Assembly (NCBI GenBank): GCA_029216955.1 | Contig: JANAVB010003999.1 | Coordinates: 5,742,126 to 5,806,125 of the forward strand | DNA from: Iris pallida | Lineage: Eukaryota > Streptophyta > Magnoliopsida > Asparagales > Iridaceae | Reading direction: 5' to 3' | Length of the DNA: 64,000 nucleotides | Shown here: positions 11,241-23,541 of the stretch, one piece after another | Position numbering within the stretch: position 1 is the first letter of the stretch | Layout of the letters: the number at the start of each line of letters is the position of its first letter | Made by a program: the position numbers and the translations under genes | The notes under the pieces: generated by a model | Told to the model about the DNA's origin: nothing | The model's input: only the letters and a program-made list of their open reading frames with translations | Databases searched by the model: none

Positions 11241-12456
11241 TGTAAGCCCCTGATTTTTCAAATTTTTTTTAACTAGTGTTAATTAATTTTTAAATGTCAT
11301 TATTGGTTTTAAAATAATTTAATATGATTTTAGGAATTTTCTAGAATTTTTAAATGAATTTTAAATGAGTTTTAAATACAAAAAATATCATTTTGTAATT
11401 TTCTGAATTATTTTAATAGTGTTTTGCAATTATTAGAATTGTTCTAATATTGATTTGCAATTTTTCTAAATGTTTTAATGTCATTATGAAATTAATGAAT
11501 TGTTTTGATATATGGAATGCAATTTATTTATTGCATTTACATACTGGGAGGACCTATTTGTAATTATCCTAAAAACTAAGGGCCTAAGTGTAAACCTACG
11601 CCCCCCCCCCCCCACGTCACTCTCTCTCTCCTCCACCTCTCACCCACCCCCGACGACTGCCCCGACCGACCCACGCCGCTGCCCCCGCCGAATCCGGCTG
11701 TCCCCACCGCCCTAAAGACCCTATATAAACTCCCCCTCTCCCCCTGAACTGAACCCTAACCCTAAATCTCCTCCACGACTAACCGCTGCCCCGCTCTTCC
11801 CCGACGAACCCCTAAACCTAACCCTAACTCCGGCGACCCCCAGCGCCGCCCCTACGCCGAGCACCACCGCCAACCACCACCACCATTCGACTCGCCCTGT
11901 CACTCCGACCACAGCGCCACCACTCCGCCACCGCCACGACGTCTCCTCCGCCCGTCAGCACCCCCGAAACCCACTTCGACGGCCGGACACGTAAGTGTCA
12001 GCTTCATTTCGTGTCGTGCGTGTCTCGTTTTCACGCACGAGACTCGCCAGGACACGGGGACCTTAGTCCAGTACTTGGACACGCAAATCGAAGCTTGTGC
12101 GTATCGTGCGAAGCACGGACACGAGAAAACCCTGTGTCCTTAACTGTCAGGACACAGGATGGTTTATTATTTTTTTATTATGTTAATTATTTCGCAACTA
12201 AATATAATGAACCCAACCCTTTCCCTAACACAAGTAAAGGGCTGACCCCCTGGCCAGCCCGACCCGATTAACACCCCCCCCGGCTCTGCTAGCCCGAGTT
12301 CGAGCCCCCCCTGGCTGTTTTTTCCTTTTCTTTTTCTTTCTTTTTCCTTTTTCTCTTTTTTGTTATTTAGGTATATTTATATATATATGTATATACATAT
12401 TTTTGTATATATATATGTATTAATATATATACTATATTTAGGTATATATAGTTGCT

Positions 12457-12548
<92 letters not shown>

Positions 12549-12731
12549 TTTATTATTTTATGTATGTATATATGTCTTATGTATACATATATATTTATAT
12601 ATATATATTTCTTTGTGTATATATATTATCATTTATGTACTATTATATGTATATGTATACATTAATTTTGTATATATATATATGTTATATGGATAAGTAT
12701 TTTCTTATATGTATGTGTATATACATATATT

Positions 12732-12798
<67 letters not shown>

Positions 12799-13629
12799 AT
12801 ATAGTTAAGCATTTTCCTAGATATATAAATATCCCTATATTTATATATATATATATTAGTTCCTATGTGTGTTTTACTTAGCTTAGTGTAAATTATTTAT
12901 ATAAAATAATGTTCATACTTTCATAGTTACTATGTAAAACTTTGCCTTATTAAAATAATAATATTTATTTTGACTATTAACAAATTGTATTTTTATTGTA
13001 TTTAAATTACTGCAACCATTTGGTGTCCAAGCCTAGCATGGGTATTTGGGCTCAAATGTGTTTTCACACATTCAAGACCTGTACAAGTCATATTGGACTT
13101 GATTCATGGCCTTGGGTCCTGTATTTGAACTTTGGTTCAAATTATATACATGGACAAAATATGCAGATAATTAATTATTGTGTGCAATGCTGTTTTTGAT
13201 TTTCTAAAAATACTTAAAGTATTGCTAAAATTATGGAAAAATAGTTTTTAGATACTATGTTAAGTTAGCTAATTTAGTATAATTTTTGTAGTATTTAATT
13301 TACTGTTTTGCCACTAGTTTGGCATATAAAACCAAAACTCATTTTCTGTATACTTAGGAAAACAGATTTTTATAAAATATTTGTACTGGTTAATAAATTC
13401 CAGAAAAATTATAATAAATTTCTATAGTTAGCAAGGATCGTTTTGGTACTTTGTTTTATGCAAAACTAGACTTTTTGCCTATCTCTAAAATTGTTAGAAC
13501 ACAATGATCTTTTGATTTATTTATTGATTAATTACGACTTGTAGCTTTTGTGTTATTTGGAGTTTTAGTCGTGTTGAACCCCATCCCTCACTAGTATAAA
13601 GACCCTAGAAAGTTAGTTAACATAGTGTG
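11241..13629 (+). repeat. 3' LTR of the gag-only element, first part
   Basis: Matches the 5' LTR from its first base up to the insertion point of the nested element. It ends in GTGTG (13625-13629), the left target duplication of the nested element. Compared with the 5' LTR it carries much longer AT runs at 12459-12546 and 12737-12794. Confidence 0.92.
12459..12546. repeat. Expanded (AT)n microsatellite in the 3' LTR
   Basis: About 88 bp of pure alternating TA, against only about 16 bp at the matching place in the 5' LTR (near 7284-7300). A second expansion is at 12737-12794 (matching place about 7483-7502). The two LTRs were identical when inserted, so the difference arose afterwards. Confidence 0.9.
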
Positions 13630-16628
13630 TGTGAAACCCATGTTTGTATTTATTAATAAAAGTGTTATAATTAGTATTTCCAAATTATAATAATTATTAT
13701 TATCATTATTAAATATTTTTGAGTGAAAAGAATTTCGAAAATAATTTACAACATGGACTTTTGGATTTCAGACCCAGACCCGAGTCCGAACCCAGACCCG
13801 AGTCCGAGCCCAGACCCAGGCCCGAGCCCAAATCCCTTTTTCCTATTTCTTAATTCTGATTTTTGGACTTGGTTTAAGTTTTATAAAAAAAAAATATATA
13901 ACTAGTTGGCTGGTCCCGTAGGACCAGCACCCCAATCCCACACACGACTTGGTAAACTCCACTCTTTTTGTTCTCCACAACCTCCCCATTCTTTCTCTGG
14001 ACCACACGTTCACCATCACCCCCCAACCACTCCTTAATAACATCTCTCCTACTTCCCATCTCCCCACAACTTCACAGGAGATAAACTCTCAACCTCTCTC
14101 ACTCTCCCTAACTACTCTTTTCATTTCACTCTCTCTCACAGAGAGAACCAACTCTCTGTGCTCTCCACCAACCCTTTTCCAAACCCCTTCCCGAGCTTCA
14201 CCCGACCGTCCTCCGCCAAGCCCCGAGCTCGCCGCGCCCGGCCAGAGCTCCGCCGACCGCCTTCGGCGCCTCCGCCCCCTGGCCGCGTTTCCCCTCGCGC
14301 GCCACCCTCACCCGCGCCCCGTGCCCTTGGCACCACCTGACCCCGAGCTCCGGCGATCTCTCCCGTCGCCGACCCGATCTCGGCGTCTCCGACCGCGCGC
14401 CGCCACCCCGGCCAGGTCAGCACCCCCGCGCACAACCCTCCCCGCCAGCCGAGCCCAGCGCGCGGCTCCTCCGCGCGCTGTCCCGACGGTCTCCCGCCGA
14501 CCCCGACTCCGGTGACCGTGCCCTAGCCCCGATCCAGACCCGCCCCGACGTTTTCCGCGGCCAGATCCGTCTCCAGTAGCCGCTGCCGCCCCCGGCAGCC
14601 CTGATCTGCGCGCGCGTAGCCCGTCCCGAGTGGACAGCACCTGCGTGTGCTTTCGGCGTGGTTCGTTTCCGATTCTAAGTTCGAACTGTGGATTTGCGCG
14701 TCCCGAGTCCGAGGCAACCCTTCGGATTCCATCGTTTTGGGTAATCTCTGTTAATCACAGTAGTTCGTCCCTCCCGTAGAGTTTATGATGATAATCGGTC
14801 CCCCGGTTCCCTCTCGGGAATCCGGTTAGCTGCGTTATAATTTTCGTTAGCTGCGTTAGTTTGTTTTCCTGTGTTTTACTTGCTGGGTTGGCGTGAATTG
14901 GTTGATTTTGGATTCCCGGACTTTTCGGGAATTATTCGGTGGAATTGGAAATTATTTCTGTGGTGTTGGAAATCATTTTGGTGGTTATTCTGTGGACTAT
15001 TTTGGGTTGGAAAATATTTGCAGGAATTTGTTGGCGCACTTTCCAGTTTTGGGTTGTCCCGAAATAGAGGAAGTGCTGCCCAAATTTTTACAAAAAACTA
15101 TATTTTATTAATTTCAAAACTGGCTTTCGAAAATGAATTTTTAAAACCGATTTTCGGGCGACGACCGTACCGGTCTGTGGGCCCCGGCGAAATGCAAACG
15201 CACCGGTCCGACCGGGCGTTGTGGTATTAGCTGGATTTTGATGATGGACCGAGTCTGAGACTCTTAGCATTTATTTTAAATTATTTTATTTAATATTTGG
15301 GCTATTTAATATAGTTATTTATTTACTGCACTTTATTTAGTAATTAAATCATTTTCCTCTTATTTGATGTAAAAAAAGGGGATTGTACAGGGCATAAGCC
15401 CACTCTAGGATGTTTAGCTGTGCCCTTGTATTGTGTAGCGTAGATTTTACTTTCTTTTCTGGGTAGATGTGATCTTGGGTGGTTTTGATTAGACGTATAA
15501 TCGTAGTTAAAGCGTAACTTTATAATTAATTAAGAATTTATTAAATGGATAAAATATTAGTAAATAACTAGTTCATGATTTATCACTAAAAGAAACTGTA
15601 TTTTTATAAATATATTACAAAACACAAAGTTTTTCAAAGTTAATTGATTATCGTGTTATTTCCAAATAATCCAGTTAACCGGCTTAATCAACGCACGTAG
15701 TTGCAACGTAAACGTTAGCTGTAGATTAATACAACTTAAAACCTGACTAGGACATGACTACTAGAGATTGCAACTAGCACATTTAGTCTGGTTATTCAGG
15801 TTCTAAGTCGAGTTCTCAACTGTAGGAACTCGAAGATACACCTGACGTTCCTCCTCGGTACCAACTCATCTCTCCAGTCATTTTCCTGAGGCAAGTATAG
15901 TTTGTGTTAGTTTACAGTTATTTACTTAATCGTTTTACTGCATGTCTAAACCACGACTCAAACACGAAACTCTCACCGAGAGTACTGTACTGTAACTACT
16001 GTAACTATTGGGGACTGGGGAATAGCGGGAAATTGGGGAATAGCGTAATGATTATGACCATACTGTAACAAAACCCCTTATCCATTACTGTAACAAACCC
16101 AAGCCGGTCATATGTCATTACCTATTCAAATCACTGATTTCTACTGTAACAAACCTGTTTTAAAACTGTTTAGAACTGCATGATTCTATTTCTTATTTAA
16201 CTGTTTAATTAGCATGAATTGTACTTTGCTCCCTCCTGACTGGAGACAACATTTTAGGTAACACTGAGGATGACGAGCTATACTATAATAGCTACTATGA
16301 TCCGGTCCTCTACCCTGCGACGGTACCGGAGCCGTCTCTGGAGGACGCTGATCCTGGGACTGCTGAACCTGATGCTTAGATAGTTTTCCCCTTTCCTGCA
16401 TCTTTCTTTTATTTGGAGTTTGTAGTTTTATTTTCAGCATTTCTCTTCCAGTTGTATCTCTGAATATTTTATCAAATAAAGTTTCATTTCCGAAATAGAA
16501 CAGTTGTGACAAATGTAATTGTGTTGTTGTGAATACCTGCAATGGAACAGCTTACTGCCGTCGTCTCACCACGGTGCAGGCTGGGCATGGTCCGGTTCGA
16601 TCCATTAACTTGGGATCGGGTCGTGACA
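13630..16628 (+). repeat. 5' LTR of the nested element
   Basis: 2,999 bp. Contains a repeated GACCCGAGTCCGA-type segment (13770-13830), an AT-rich TATATAA stretch (about 13897), a pyrimidine-rich leader, and a very GC-rich block (14190-14640). Open frames in the GC-rich block exist on both strands and are probably composition artefacts. Its last 300 bp are related to the end of the outer element's LTR (GGCTGG-CATGG and GGGTCGTGACA). Confidence 0.92.
15826..16379 (+). other. Exon-like segments in the nested LTR, acidic C-terminal frame
   Basis: A segment at 15826-15890 lies between an acceptor-like CTGTAG and the GC-type donor word GAGGCAAGTA. A second at 16258-16379 follows ATTTTAG and encodes TEDDELYYNSYYD, then an acidic proline-containing tail, with stop TAG at 16377. 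The layout parallels 8468-9381 in the outer LTR. Unlike there, simple joining of the two segments does not keep the acidic frame, so either the boundaries differ or this copy is broken. Function unknown. Confidence 0.3.
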
Positions 16629-17045
16629 TGTTTTCAGTGGTGGCCCATGCAGGTCCAACAAACAACAACTTAGGAAAACCTATCTAGAAACAATTAGGAC
16701 ACTAGAACATTGATTTGTCACGACATAGGTCCGATTTATATATAAATAAATATTTTGCTTGATTATAGACTGGTAGGCTACCTTGTTTATGTGTGCGTCC
16801 TAAACCTTCCAGAGAATGACCATTGACCAAATCCTGCTGGCGATGAGGAGTCATCTCCGGATCATACCCCATCTCCTCAACCAAGCCCAGGGTCTTTTCC
16901 CTCGCGGCTGTTTGACCGTCCTCATTGTGCATCCAGTAAAATTTTTTCCTACACTGGCGATTCCTACCTCATCTCAAACTGAGTTGCATTTCCTTGGTGG
17001 AGTATTCATTTTGTTGCTCCACCAGTACCAGCAAACACCTTCCAA
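16629..17045 (+). other. Leader of the nested element, primer-site region
   Basis: Starts just after the 5' LTR with a short T run and GGTGGCCCATGCAGGTCC. The outer element has the same kind of sequence (GGCGGCCCATGCAAGGTCC) at the same place, so this is the likely primer-binding region, although I could not match it to a particular tRNA. The rest is decayed gag. Confidence 0.5.
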
Positions 17046-17567
17046 ATGGTTGCCCTATTTCAAGAAATCCTGGAGTTCCAGAAAGCTCAAGATGAAGCCC
17101 AGCAGGAACGGAAGAATATCCCGAGAGAAGACATGAAGAACGTCAATGATGTAGCCTTAGTTATCTCCAACCAAGTTAGAGCAGAACTTTGTCCTAGGAA
17201 GGATACCCCTGAATCTAGAAGATATTTGGGTCCCATCAGGTACCCTACTTTCCGGCAGTCTTGTCGTAAGAAGCTATGGGCTTGTAACCACTGCAAGAGG
17301 CCTGGTCATCAGGCCGTTAGTTGCCGCAAGAGTTTGGGACCATGTTTGGCATGTGGATCTGCTGAACATCGGGTAAAGGACTGCCCCTTATCTTTCCATC
17401 AAACCAGAGCTCATATCCCAGCAACACCTGTTAGGCCACAACCTAGGGACCCTCTTCCTATCCAGCAGACCCTGCCCCTTACAATAAGGCATGATGCATA
17501 CTCGAGGTTCATAAAAAAGGAAGCAGTTGGAGACTGCTCATACAAGAGCCAGAACCATGAGGAATAG
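17046..17567 (+). pseudogene. gag: Gag C-terminal remnant with two zinc knuckles
   Basis: 173 codons of open frame carrying CNHCKRPGHQAVSC and CLACGSAEHRVKDC, the same two-knuckle arrangement as the gag-only element and the Ty3/gypsy element at 62-64 kb. The N-terminal two thirds of Gag, including the capsid-like core, are absent or unrecognisable. A functional Gag could not be made from this copy. Confidence 0.75.
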
Positions 17568-17799
17568 TACCTAGAACCGCTGTATAGCATCATCTTTTTG
17601 GAAGTTGTAACAGGATGTCCTTAGATCAATCATAAGAGTTTTTGCTGGAATTCTCCACATGAATAGAAGTTTTTGTTACACCCTTATGGCAGATGTTTTC
17701 CTGATAGTCTCTCCGGATTATCCCAGATCTAGACATAGGAATCACCCCTGACCTAGTCCCCGACTCTTTCCCTAAATTCTAAAGGATGTTACAGAGTCA

Positions 17800-18505
17800 A
17801 CCCGAATGTGGCCAAGAAGATGAAGGACCAGATCAATGAAGGCTCTAGGATTTATCAGAGTGGAACTTTACCTTAGGGAGTATCTATCTTGTTTGTGCCC
17901 CAGAAGGTTGGAACAAACGGATGTGCATCAATTACCAGACACTAAAGAACAAGTACTTTCTGCCCGGATCGAGGATCTGTTTGATCTGGTTGTGTGGAGT
18001 TAAGGTGTTTCAAAGTTTGACTTAAGATTTGACTACCATCAAATCAAAGTCAGGAAAGAGGACATTTCCAAGACGACGTTCAAACACCAAGTATGGGTAG
18101 TTTTCTCTGGTCAGGACGTTAGACTGACAAATGCTTCTGCTGTGTTCATGAATCTCATGAACAGAGATTTTCATGAGTATTTGAATCAGTTTATCTACTC
18201 CATAGATAACATTCTGATATATTTGAAGACTGAAGAAGAGCATGAAGAACACCCGAGGAAGTTTTGGAAACTTCGAGGAAAAAGAAGTTTTATGGTAAGT
18301 CATCTGAACGTGGATTTTTGACAAAGGTGGACTTTTGGCCATGTTGTCAAGAGAAGAAATTTCGATGGAAGATAGCTGCTGTTGAAGGTAGTATACCCCA
18401 AGTTCAACTTGGCTGGCTACTATCAGAAGTTCGTGAAGGATTTCGCCAAGATTGCTGAGCCAATGACGAAGCACACTTGGAAGAATGAAGAGTTCATCTG
18501 AACGA
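17800..18505 (+). pseudogene. pol: Reverse transcriptase remnant
   Basis: Translation in shifting frames recovers pieces of Ty3/gypsy reverse transcriptase: a VPQKVGT-like start, a DYHQIKVRKEDISKT-like stretch, LTNASAVFMNLMNRDF, and the active-site region reading SIDNILIY at about 18199-18222. The second catalytic aspartate of the usual xDD motif is changed to asparagine (codon 18208-18210). Several stop codons and frame changes separate the pieces. The enzyme is not encoded. Confidence 0.75.
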
Positions 18506-18509
18506 AAGT

Positions 18510-18938
18510 TTGTCAGGCGGCATTGAGGAGCTGAAGAAGAGACATACCACTACACCAATTCTTGTGCTACCCGCAGGAACCGGTGGTTACTCAATTTACA
18601 GTAATGCCTCTGGAAAAGGACTGGGTTGCGTTTTTCAACAACATGGGAAAGTAATTGATTACACATATAGGCAACTACAGACTCATGAGAAGAGTTATCC
18701 CACACCTAATTTAAAATTTGCTGCAATTATCTTTACTTGGAAGCTTTGGAAGCATGATTGTTATGGAAAGGGAGTGAAAATATATACGGACTACAAAAGT
18801 CTGAAATATGTCTTCACTCAGAAAGGGCTGAATGTTAGACTAAGAAGATGGCTGAAGCAGATGAAGGATTTCGTCACCAACCTGCAGTACCATTCAGGTA
18901 AGGCTAATGTGGTCGCTGATGCACTTGGTCGATACTGA
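18510..18938 (+). pseudogene. pol: RNase H domain remnant (open fragment)
   Basis: 142 codons with a recognisable Ty3/gypsy RNase H core: the SNASGKGLGCVFQQHG segment, YTYRQLQTHEKSYPT, a [12 protein letters not shown] segment and [15 protein letters not shown]. The first catalytic position, normally D in CDASGxGLG, is N here. It removes RNA from the RNA-DNA hybrid in an intact element; here it is an isolated open piece within a broken pol. Confidence 0.8.
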
Positions 18939-19234
18939 TGGCGAAGTTCTTAACCAAGGACTAGCACCTGCTAGAAGACATCGAGAAGTTTGGACTGGAT
19001 ATTATACTGCCTGGAAATGGAAGGAAGAAGCTGGATGCTGATTCAGTGTTGATGAAGTTGCAAATGAGCTCGAGTCTGATGGACAAAGTCAAGGAGACTC
19101 AGTTTCAGGACGAGACACTTTGCAAACTTAGAGATCAAGTGTTGGCAGGGACACTTGAGGGTTTCTCAAATCGCCAATAATGGAGCTCTGAAGAATGGTA
19201 CGAAGCTTATATACTATCTGGCGAACTGAGGAAC

Positions 19235-20160
19235 AAGCTAATGCAAGAAGCGCACCAGTATTCCATACATTCTAGCAAGACGTATTGGGATATGCGTACT
19301 ATTGTTGGGTAGTATGGTATGAAGAAGGATGTATTCAGAATTGAGGTTAGATGTTTTTTTTTGTTAACCAGTGAAGGCTAGCCGACAGAGACCCGCAGGA
19401 CTTCTACAGTCGTTGGGCATTCCGGACCGGAAGTAGAAGCACATAACGAGGGACTATGTGTCAGGATTGCCTTGATTCCAAGGAGGGAAGAACACCATTC
19501 GGATTATTGTGGACCGACTGACTAAGCCAGCTCACTTTATGTCCTTCAAAGTTGGTTTATCCACTAAGAAGTGGGCAGCATTGTACGAGAAGCACATCTA
19601 CCGGATTCATGGAGTACCGCGGGACGTGCAATCAGAGAGGTCAATCCAGACGCTTGGAGATATATTGAGATTTTGCGTCTTGGAATTTGGAGGGTCTTGG
19701 AAGGACCAATTGCATTTGGTGGAGTTCTCTTACAAACAACAACTACCAAGATGGAATTAGTATGACCCTATTTGAAGCTCTATGGACGTCGTTGCCGTAC
19801 ACCACTTGCATGGGACGACGTAGGAGAAAGAGTACTACTGGGTCCAGAGATGGTAACTGACGCAGTAGAGAAGGAGAATGCAAGCTTAGGATTACCCAAG
19901 ACAGACAGAAGCATTGGATTGGTAGTAGTAGTCGACCGGTGAAGTTGAAGAAGGAGATATCATTTCTGTGAAGTTTTCTCCTACCAGAGGAACAATCAGT
20001 TTTGACGGAGCTGGAAATTGAGGCCAGCTCAGACGCTACATTTCGGATCCAAGTCACGTTTTGGATAATTCAGAACTGAAGTTTGGAATCAACCTTTCAG
20101 TGTCAGAGAAACCAGTTGCAAGTCTAGTCAGAGATGAGAAGAAGTCAGAATTTGAGCCAT
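19235..20160 (+). pseudogene. pol: Integrase remnant
   Basis: Fragments in several frames: an EAHQYSIHS-like zinc-binding start (about 19250), VDRLTKPAHFMSFKVG with HGVPRDVQSERSIQTLGD and LEFGGSWKDQLHLVEFSY (19509-19760), and later pieces near 20040-20100 resembling the C-terminal DPSHVLDNSEL region. A large part of the catalytic core between HGVP and the SERSIQTL segment is deleted, removing catalytic residues. Non-functional. Confidence 0.75.
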
Positions 20161-20506
20161 CACTTAAACTCCTATTCCTTATCTTTTCTTTTTTTTCCGT
20201 TCTAAATTTGACTAATGCTGCTAAGTTAGCCTAGTTTTGCAAGCTCTCTCTTTAAATCAAGCTTGATCATGACGATATTTTATTGGGTGCACCCACTAAA
20301 ATATTGTCTAATCAGGACCGGTGCATGATGGTCTGATCAACCTCGTGTACTTTGGTTCGCTTTTGTATTTTTTCTGCGTGGATAATATCATGAAAGAAAC
20401 TTGTCCCTAAACCGTCTCATCCACGACTGCCTTGGAAATTCTTATGGTTGGACCTGAGTTACGGGCGCAGTACTCGTACCTGTTTGTCTTTTCTACCCTA
20501 CCTTTA

Positions 20507-20541
20507 AATTTCGAGGACGAAATTTTCTAAGGAGGGAAAAT
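20507..20541 (+). promoter_or_regulatory. Polypurine tract of the nested element
   Basis: AAATTTCGAGGACGAAATTT followed by TCTAAGGAGGGAAAAT and the 3' LTR at 20542. It is intact although the genes are not, which fits continued use by trans-acting enzymes. Confidence 0.85.
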
Positions 20542-23541
20542 TGTGAAACCCATGTTTGTATTTATTAATAAAAGTGTTATAATTAGTATTTCCAAATTAT
20601 AATAATTATTATTATCATTATTAAATATTTTTGAGTGAAAAGAATTTCGAAAATAATTTACAACATGAACTTTTGGATTTCAGACCCAGACCCGAGTCCG
20701 AACCCAGACCCGAGTCCGAGCCCAGACCCAGGCCCGAGCCCAAATCCCTTTTTCCTATTTCTTAATTCTGATTTTTGGACTTGGTTTAAGTTTTATAAAA
20801 AAAAATATATAACTAGTTGGCTGGTCCCGTAGGACCAGCACCCCAATCCCACACACGACTTGGTAAACTCCACTCTTTTTGTTCTCCACAACCTCCCCAT
20901 TCTTTCTCTGGACCACACGTTCACCATCACCCCCCAACCACTCCTTAATAACATCTCTCCTACTTCCCATCTCCCCACAACTTCACAGGAGATAAACTCT
21001 CAACCTCTCTCACTCTCCCTAACTACTCTTTTCATTTCACTCTCTCTCACAGAGAGAACCAACTCTCTGTGCTCTCCACCAACCCTTTTCCAAACCCCTT
21101 CCCGAGCTTCACCCGACCGTCCTCCGCCAAGCCCCGAGCTCGCCGCGCCCGGCCAGAGCTCCGCCGACCGCCTTCGGCGCCTCCGCCCCCTGGCCGCGTT
21201 TCCCCTCGCGCGCCACCCTCACCCGCGCCCCGTGCCCTTGGCACCACCTGACCCCGAGCTCCGGCGATCTCTCCCGTCGCCGACCCGATCTCGGCGTCTC
21301 CGACCGCGCGCCGCAACCCCGGCCAGGTCAGCACCCCCGCGCACAACCCTCCCCGCCAGCCGAGCCCAGCGCGCGGCTCCTCCGTGCGCTGTCCCGACGG
21401 TCTCCCGCCGACCCCGACTCCGATGACCGTGCCCTAGCCCCGATCCAGACCCGCCCCGACGTTTTCCGCGGCCAGATCCGTCTCCAGTAGCCGCTGCCGC
21501 CCCCGGCAGCCCTGATCTGCGCGCGCGTAACCCGTCCCGAGTGGACAGCACCTGCGTGTGCTTTCGGCGTGGTTCGTTTCCGATTCCAAGTTCGAACTGT
21601 GGATTTGTGCGTCCCGAGCCCGAGGCAACCCTTCGGATTCCATCGTTTTGGGTAATCTCTGTTAATCACAGTAGTTCGTCCCTCCCGTAGAGTCTATGAT
21701 GATAATCGGTCCCCCGGTTCCCTCTCGGGAATCCGGTTAGCTGCGTTATAATTTTCGTTAGCTGCGTTAGTTTGTTTTCCTGTGTTTTACTTGCTGGGTT
21801 GGCGTGAATTGGTTGATTTTGGATTCCCGGACTTTTCGGGAATTATTCGGTGGAATTGGAAATTATTTCTGTGGTGTTGGAAATCATTTTGGTGGTTATT
21901 CTGTGGACTATTTTGGGTTGGAAAATATTTGCAGGAATTTGTTGGCGCACTTCCCAGTTTTGGGTTGTCCCGAAATAGAGGAAGTGCTGCCCAAATTTTT
22001 ACAAAAAACTATATTTTATTAATTTCAAAACTGGCTTTCGAAAATGAATTTCTAAAACCGATTTTCGGGCGACGACCGTACCGGTCTGTGGGCCCCGGCG
22101 AAATGCAAACGCACCGGTCCGACCGGGCGTTGTGGTATTAGCTGGATTTTGATGATGGACCGAGTCTGAGACTCTTAGCATTTATTTTAAATTATTTTAT
22201 TTAATATTTGGGCTATTTAATATAGTTATTTATTTACTGCACTTTATTTAGTAATTAAATCATTTTCCTCTTATTTGATGTAAAAAAAAGGGGATTGTAC
22301 AGGGCATAAGCCCACTCTAGGATGTTTAGCTGTGCCCTTGTATTGTGTAGCGTAGATTTTACTTTCTTTTCTGGGTGGATGTGATCTTGGGTGGTTTTGA
22401 TTAGACGTATAATCGTAGTTAAAGCATAACTTTATAATTAATTAAGAATTTATTAAATGGATAAAATATTAGTAAATAACTAGTTCATGATTTATCACTA
22501 AAAGAAACTGTATTTTTATAAATATATTACAAAACACAAAGTTTTTCAAAGTTAATTGATTATCGTGTTATTTCCAAATAATCCAGTTAACCGGCTTAAT
22601 CAACGCACGTAGTTGCGACGTAAACGTTAGCTGTAGATTAATACAATTTAAAACCTGACTAGGACATGACTACTAGAGATTGCAACTAGCACATTTAGTC
22701 TGGTTATTCAGGTTCTAAGTCGAGTTCTCAACTGTAGGAACTCGAAGATACACCTGACGTTCCTCCTCGGTACCAACTCATCTCTCCAGTCATTTTCCTG
22801 AGGCAAGTATAGTTTGTGTTAGTTTACAGTTATTTACTTAATCGTTTTACTGCATGTCTAAACCACGACTCAAACACGAAACTCTCACCGAGAGTACTGT
22901 ACTGTAACTACTGTAACTATTGGGGACTGGGGAATAGCGGGGAATTGGGGAATAGCGTAATGATTATGACCATACTGTAACAAAACCCCTTATCCATTAC
23001 TGTAACAAACCCAAGCCGGTCATATGTCATTACCTATTCAAATCACTGATTTCTACTGTAACAAACCTGTTTTAAAACTGTTTAGAACTGCATGATTCTA
23101 TTTCTTATTTAACTGTTTAATTAGCATGAATTGTACTTTGCTCCCTCCTGACTGGAGACAACATTTTAGGTAACACTGAGGATGACGAGCTATACTATAA
23201 TAGCTACTATGATCCGGTCCTCTACCCTGCGACGGTACCGGAGCCGTCTCTGGAGGACGCTGATCCTGGGACTGCTGAACCTGATGCTTAGATAGTTTTT
23301 CCCTTTCCTGCATCTTTCTTTTATTTGGAGTTTGTAGTTTTATTTTCAGCATTTCTCTTCCAGTTGTATCTCTGAATATTTTTATCAAATAAAGTTTCAT
23401 TTCCGAAATAGAACAGTTGTGACAAATGTAATTGTGTTGTTGTGAATACCTGCAATGGAACAGCTTACTGCCGCCGTCTCACCACGGTGCAGGCTGGGCA
23501 TGGTCCGGTTCGATCCATTAACTTGGGATCGGGTCGTGACA
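20542..23541 (+). repeat. 3' LTR of the nested element
   Basis: 3,000 bp, nearly identical to 13630-16628. Visible differences are mainly C/T or G/A transitions plus one A-run length change, about 15-20 in all. Confidence 0.92.

Larger units (their letters stand above)
13630..23541 (+). mobile_element. Nested Ty3/gypsy LTR retrotransposon with decayed coding region
   Basis: Inserted in the 3' LTR of the gag-only element. The LTRs are 13630-16628 and 20542-23541, beginning TGTGAAACCC and ending GGGTCGTGACA. The target duplication GTGTG is at 13625-13629 and 23542-23546, and the host LTR resumes exactly after it. The 3.9-kb interior contains gag, reverse transcriptase, RNase H and integrase remnants in the right order, but with many stops and frameshifts. 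The two LTRs differ by only about 15-20 substitutions in 3 kb by my manual comparison. The insertion is therefore young while the coding region is old damage, so the copy was mobilised in trans. Confidence 0.92.

Noticed and set aside
13949..14640. Open frames of up to 188 codons on both strands in the GC-rich part of the nested LTR (and 20860-21550)
   Set aside because: Overlapping frames on both strands in GC-rich LTR sequence are expected by chance; none shows a known domain.
16590..16628. Box-B-like GGTTCGATCC near the end of the nested LTR
   Set aside because: No box A at the right distance and no tRNA fold; the LTR context explains the sequence.
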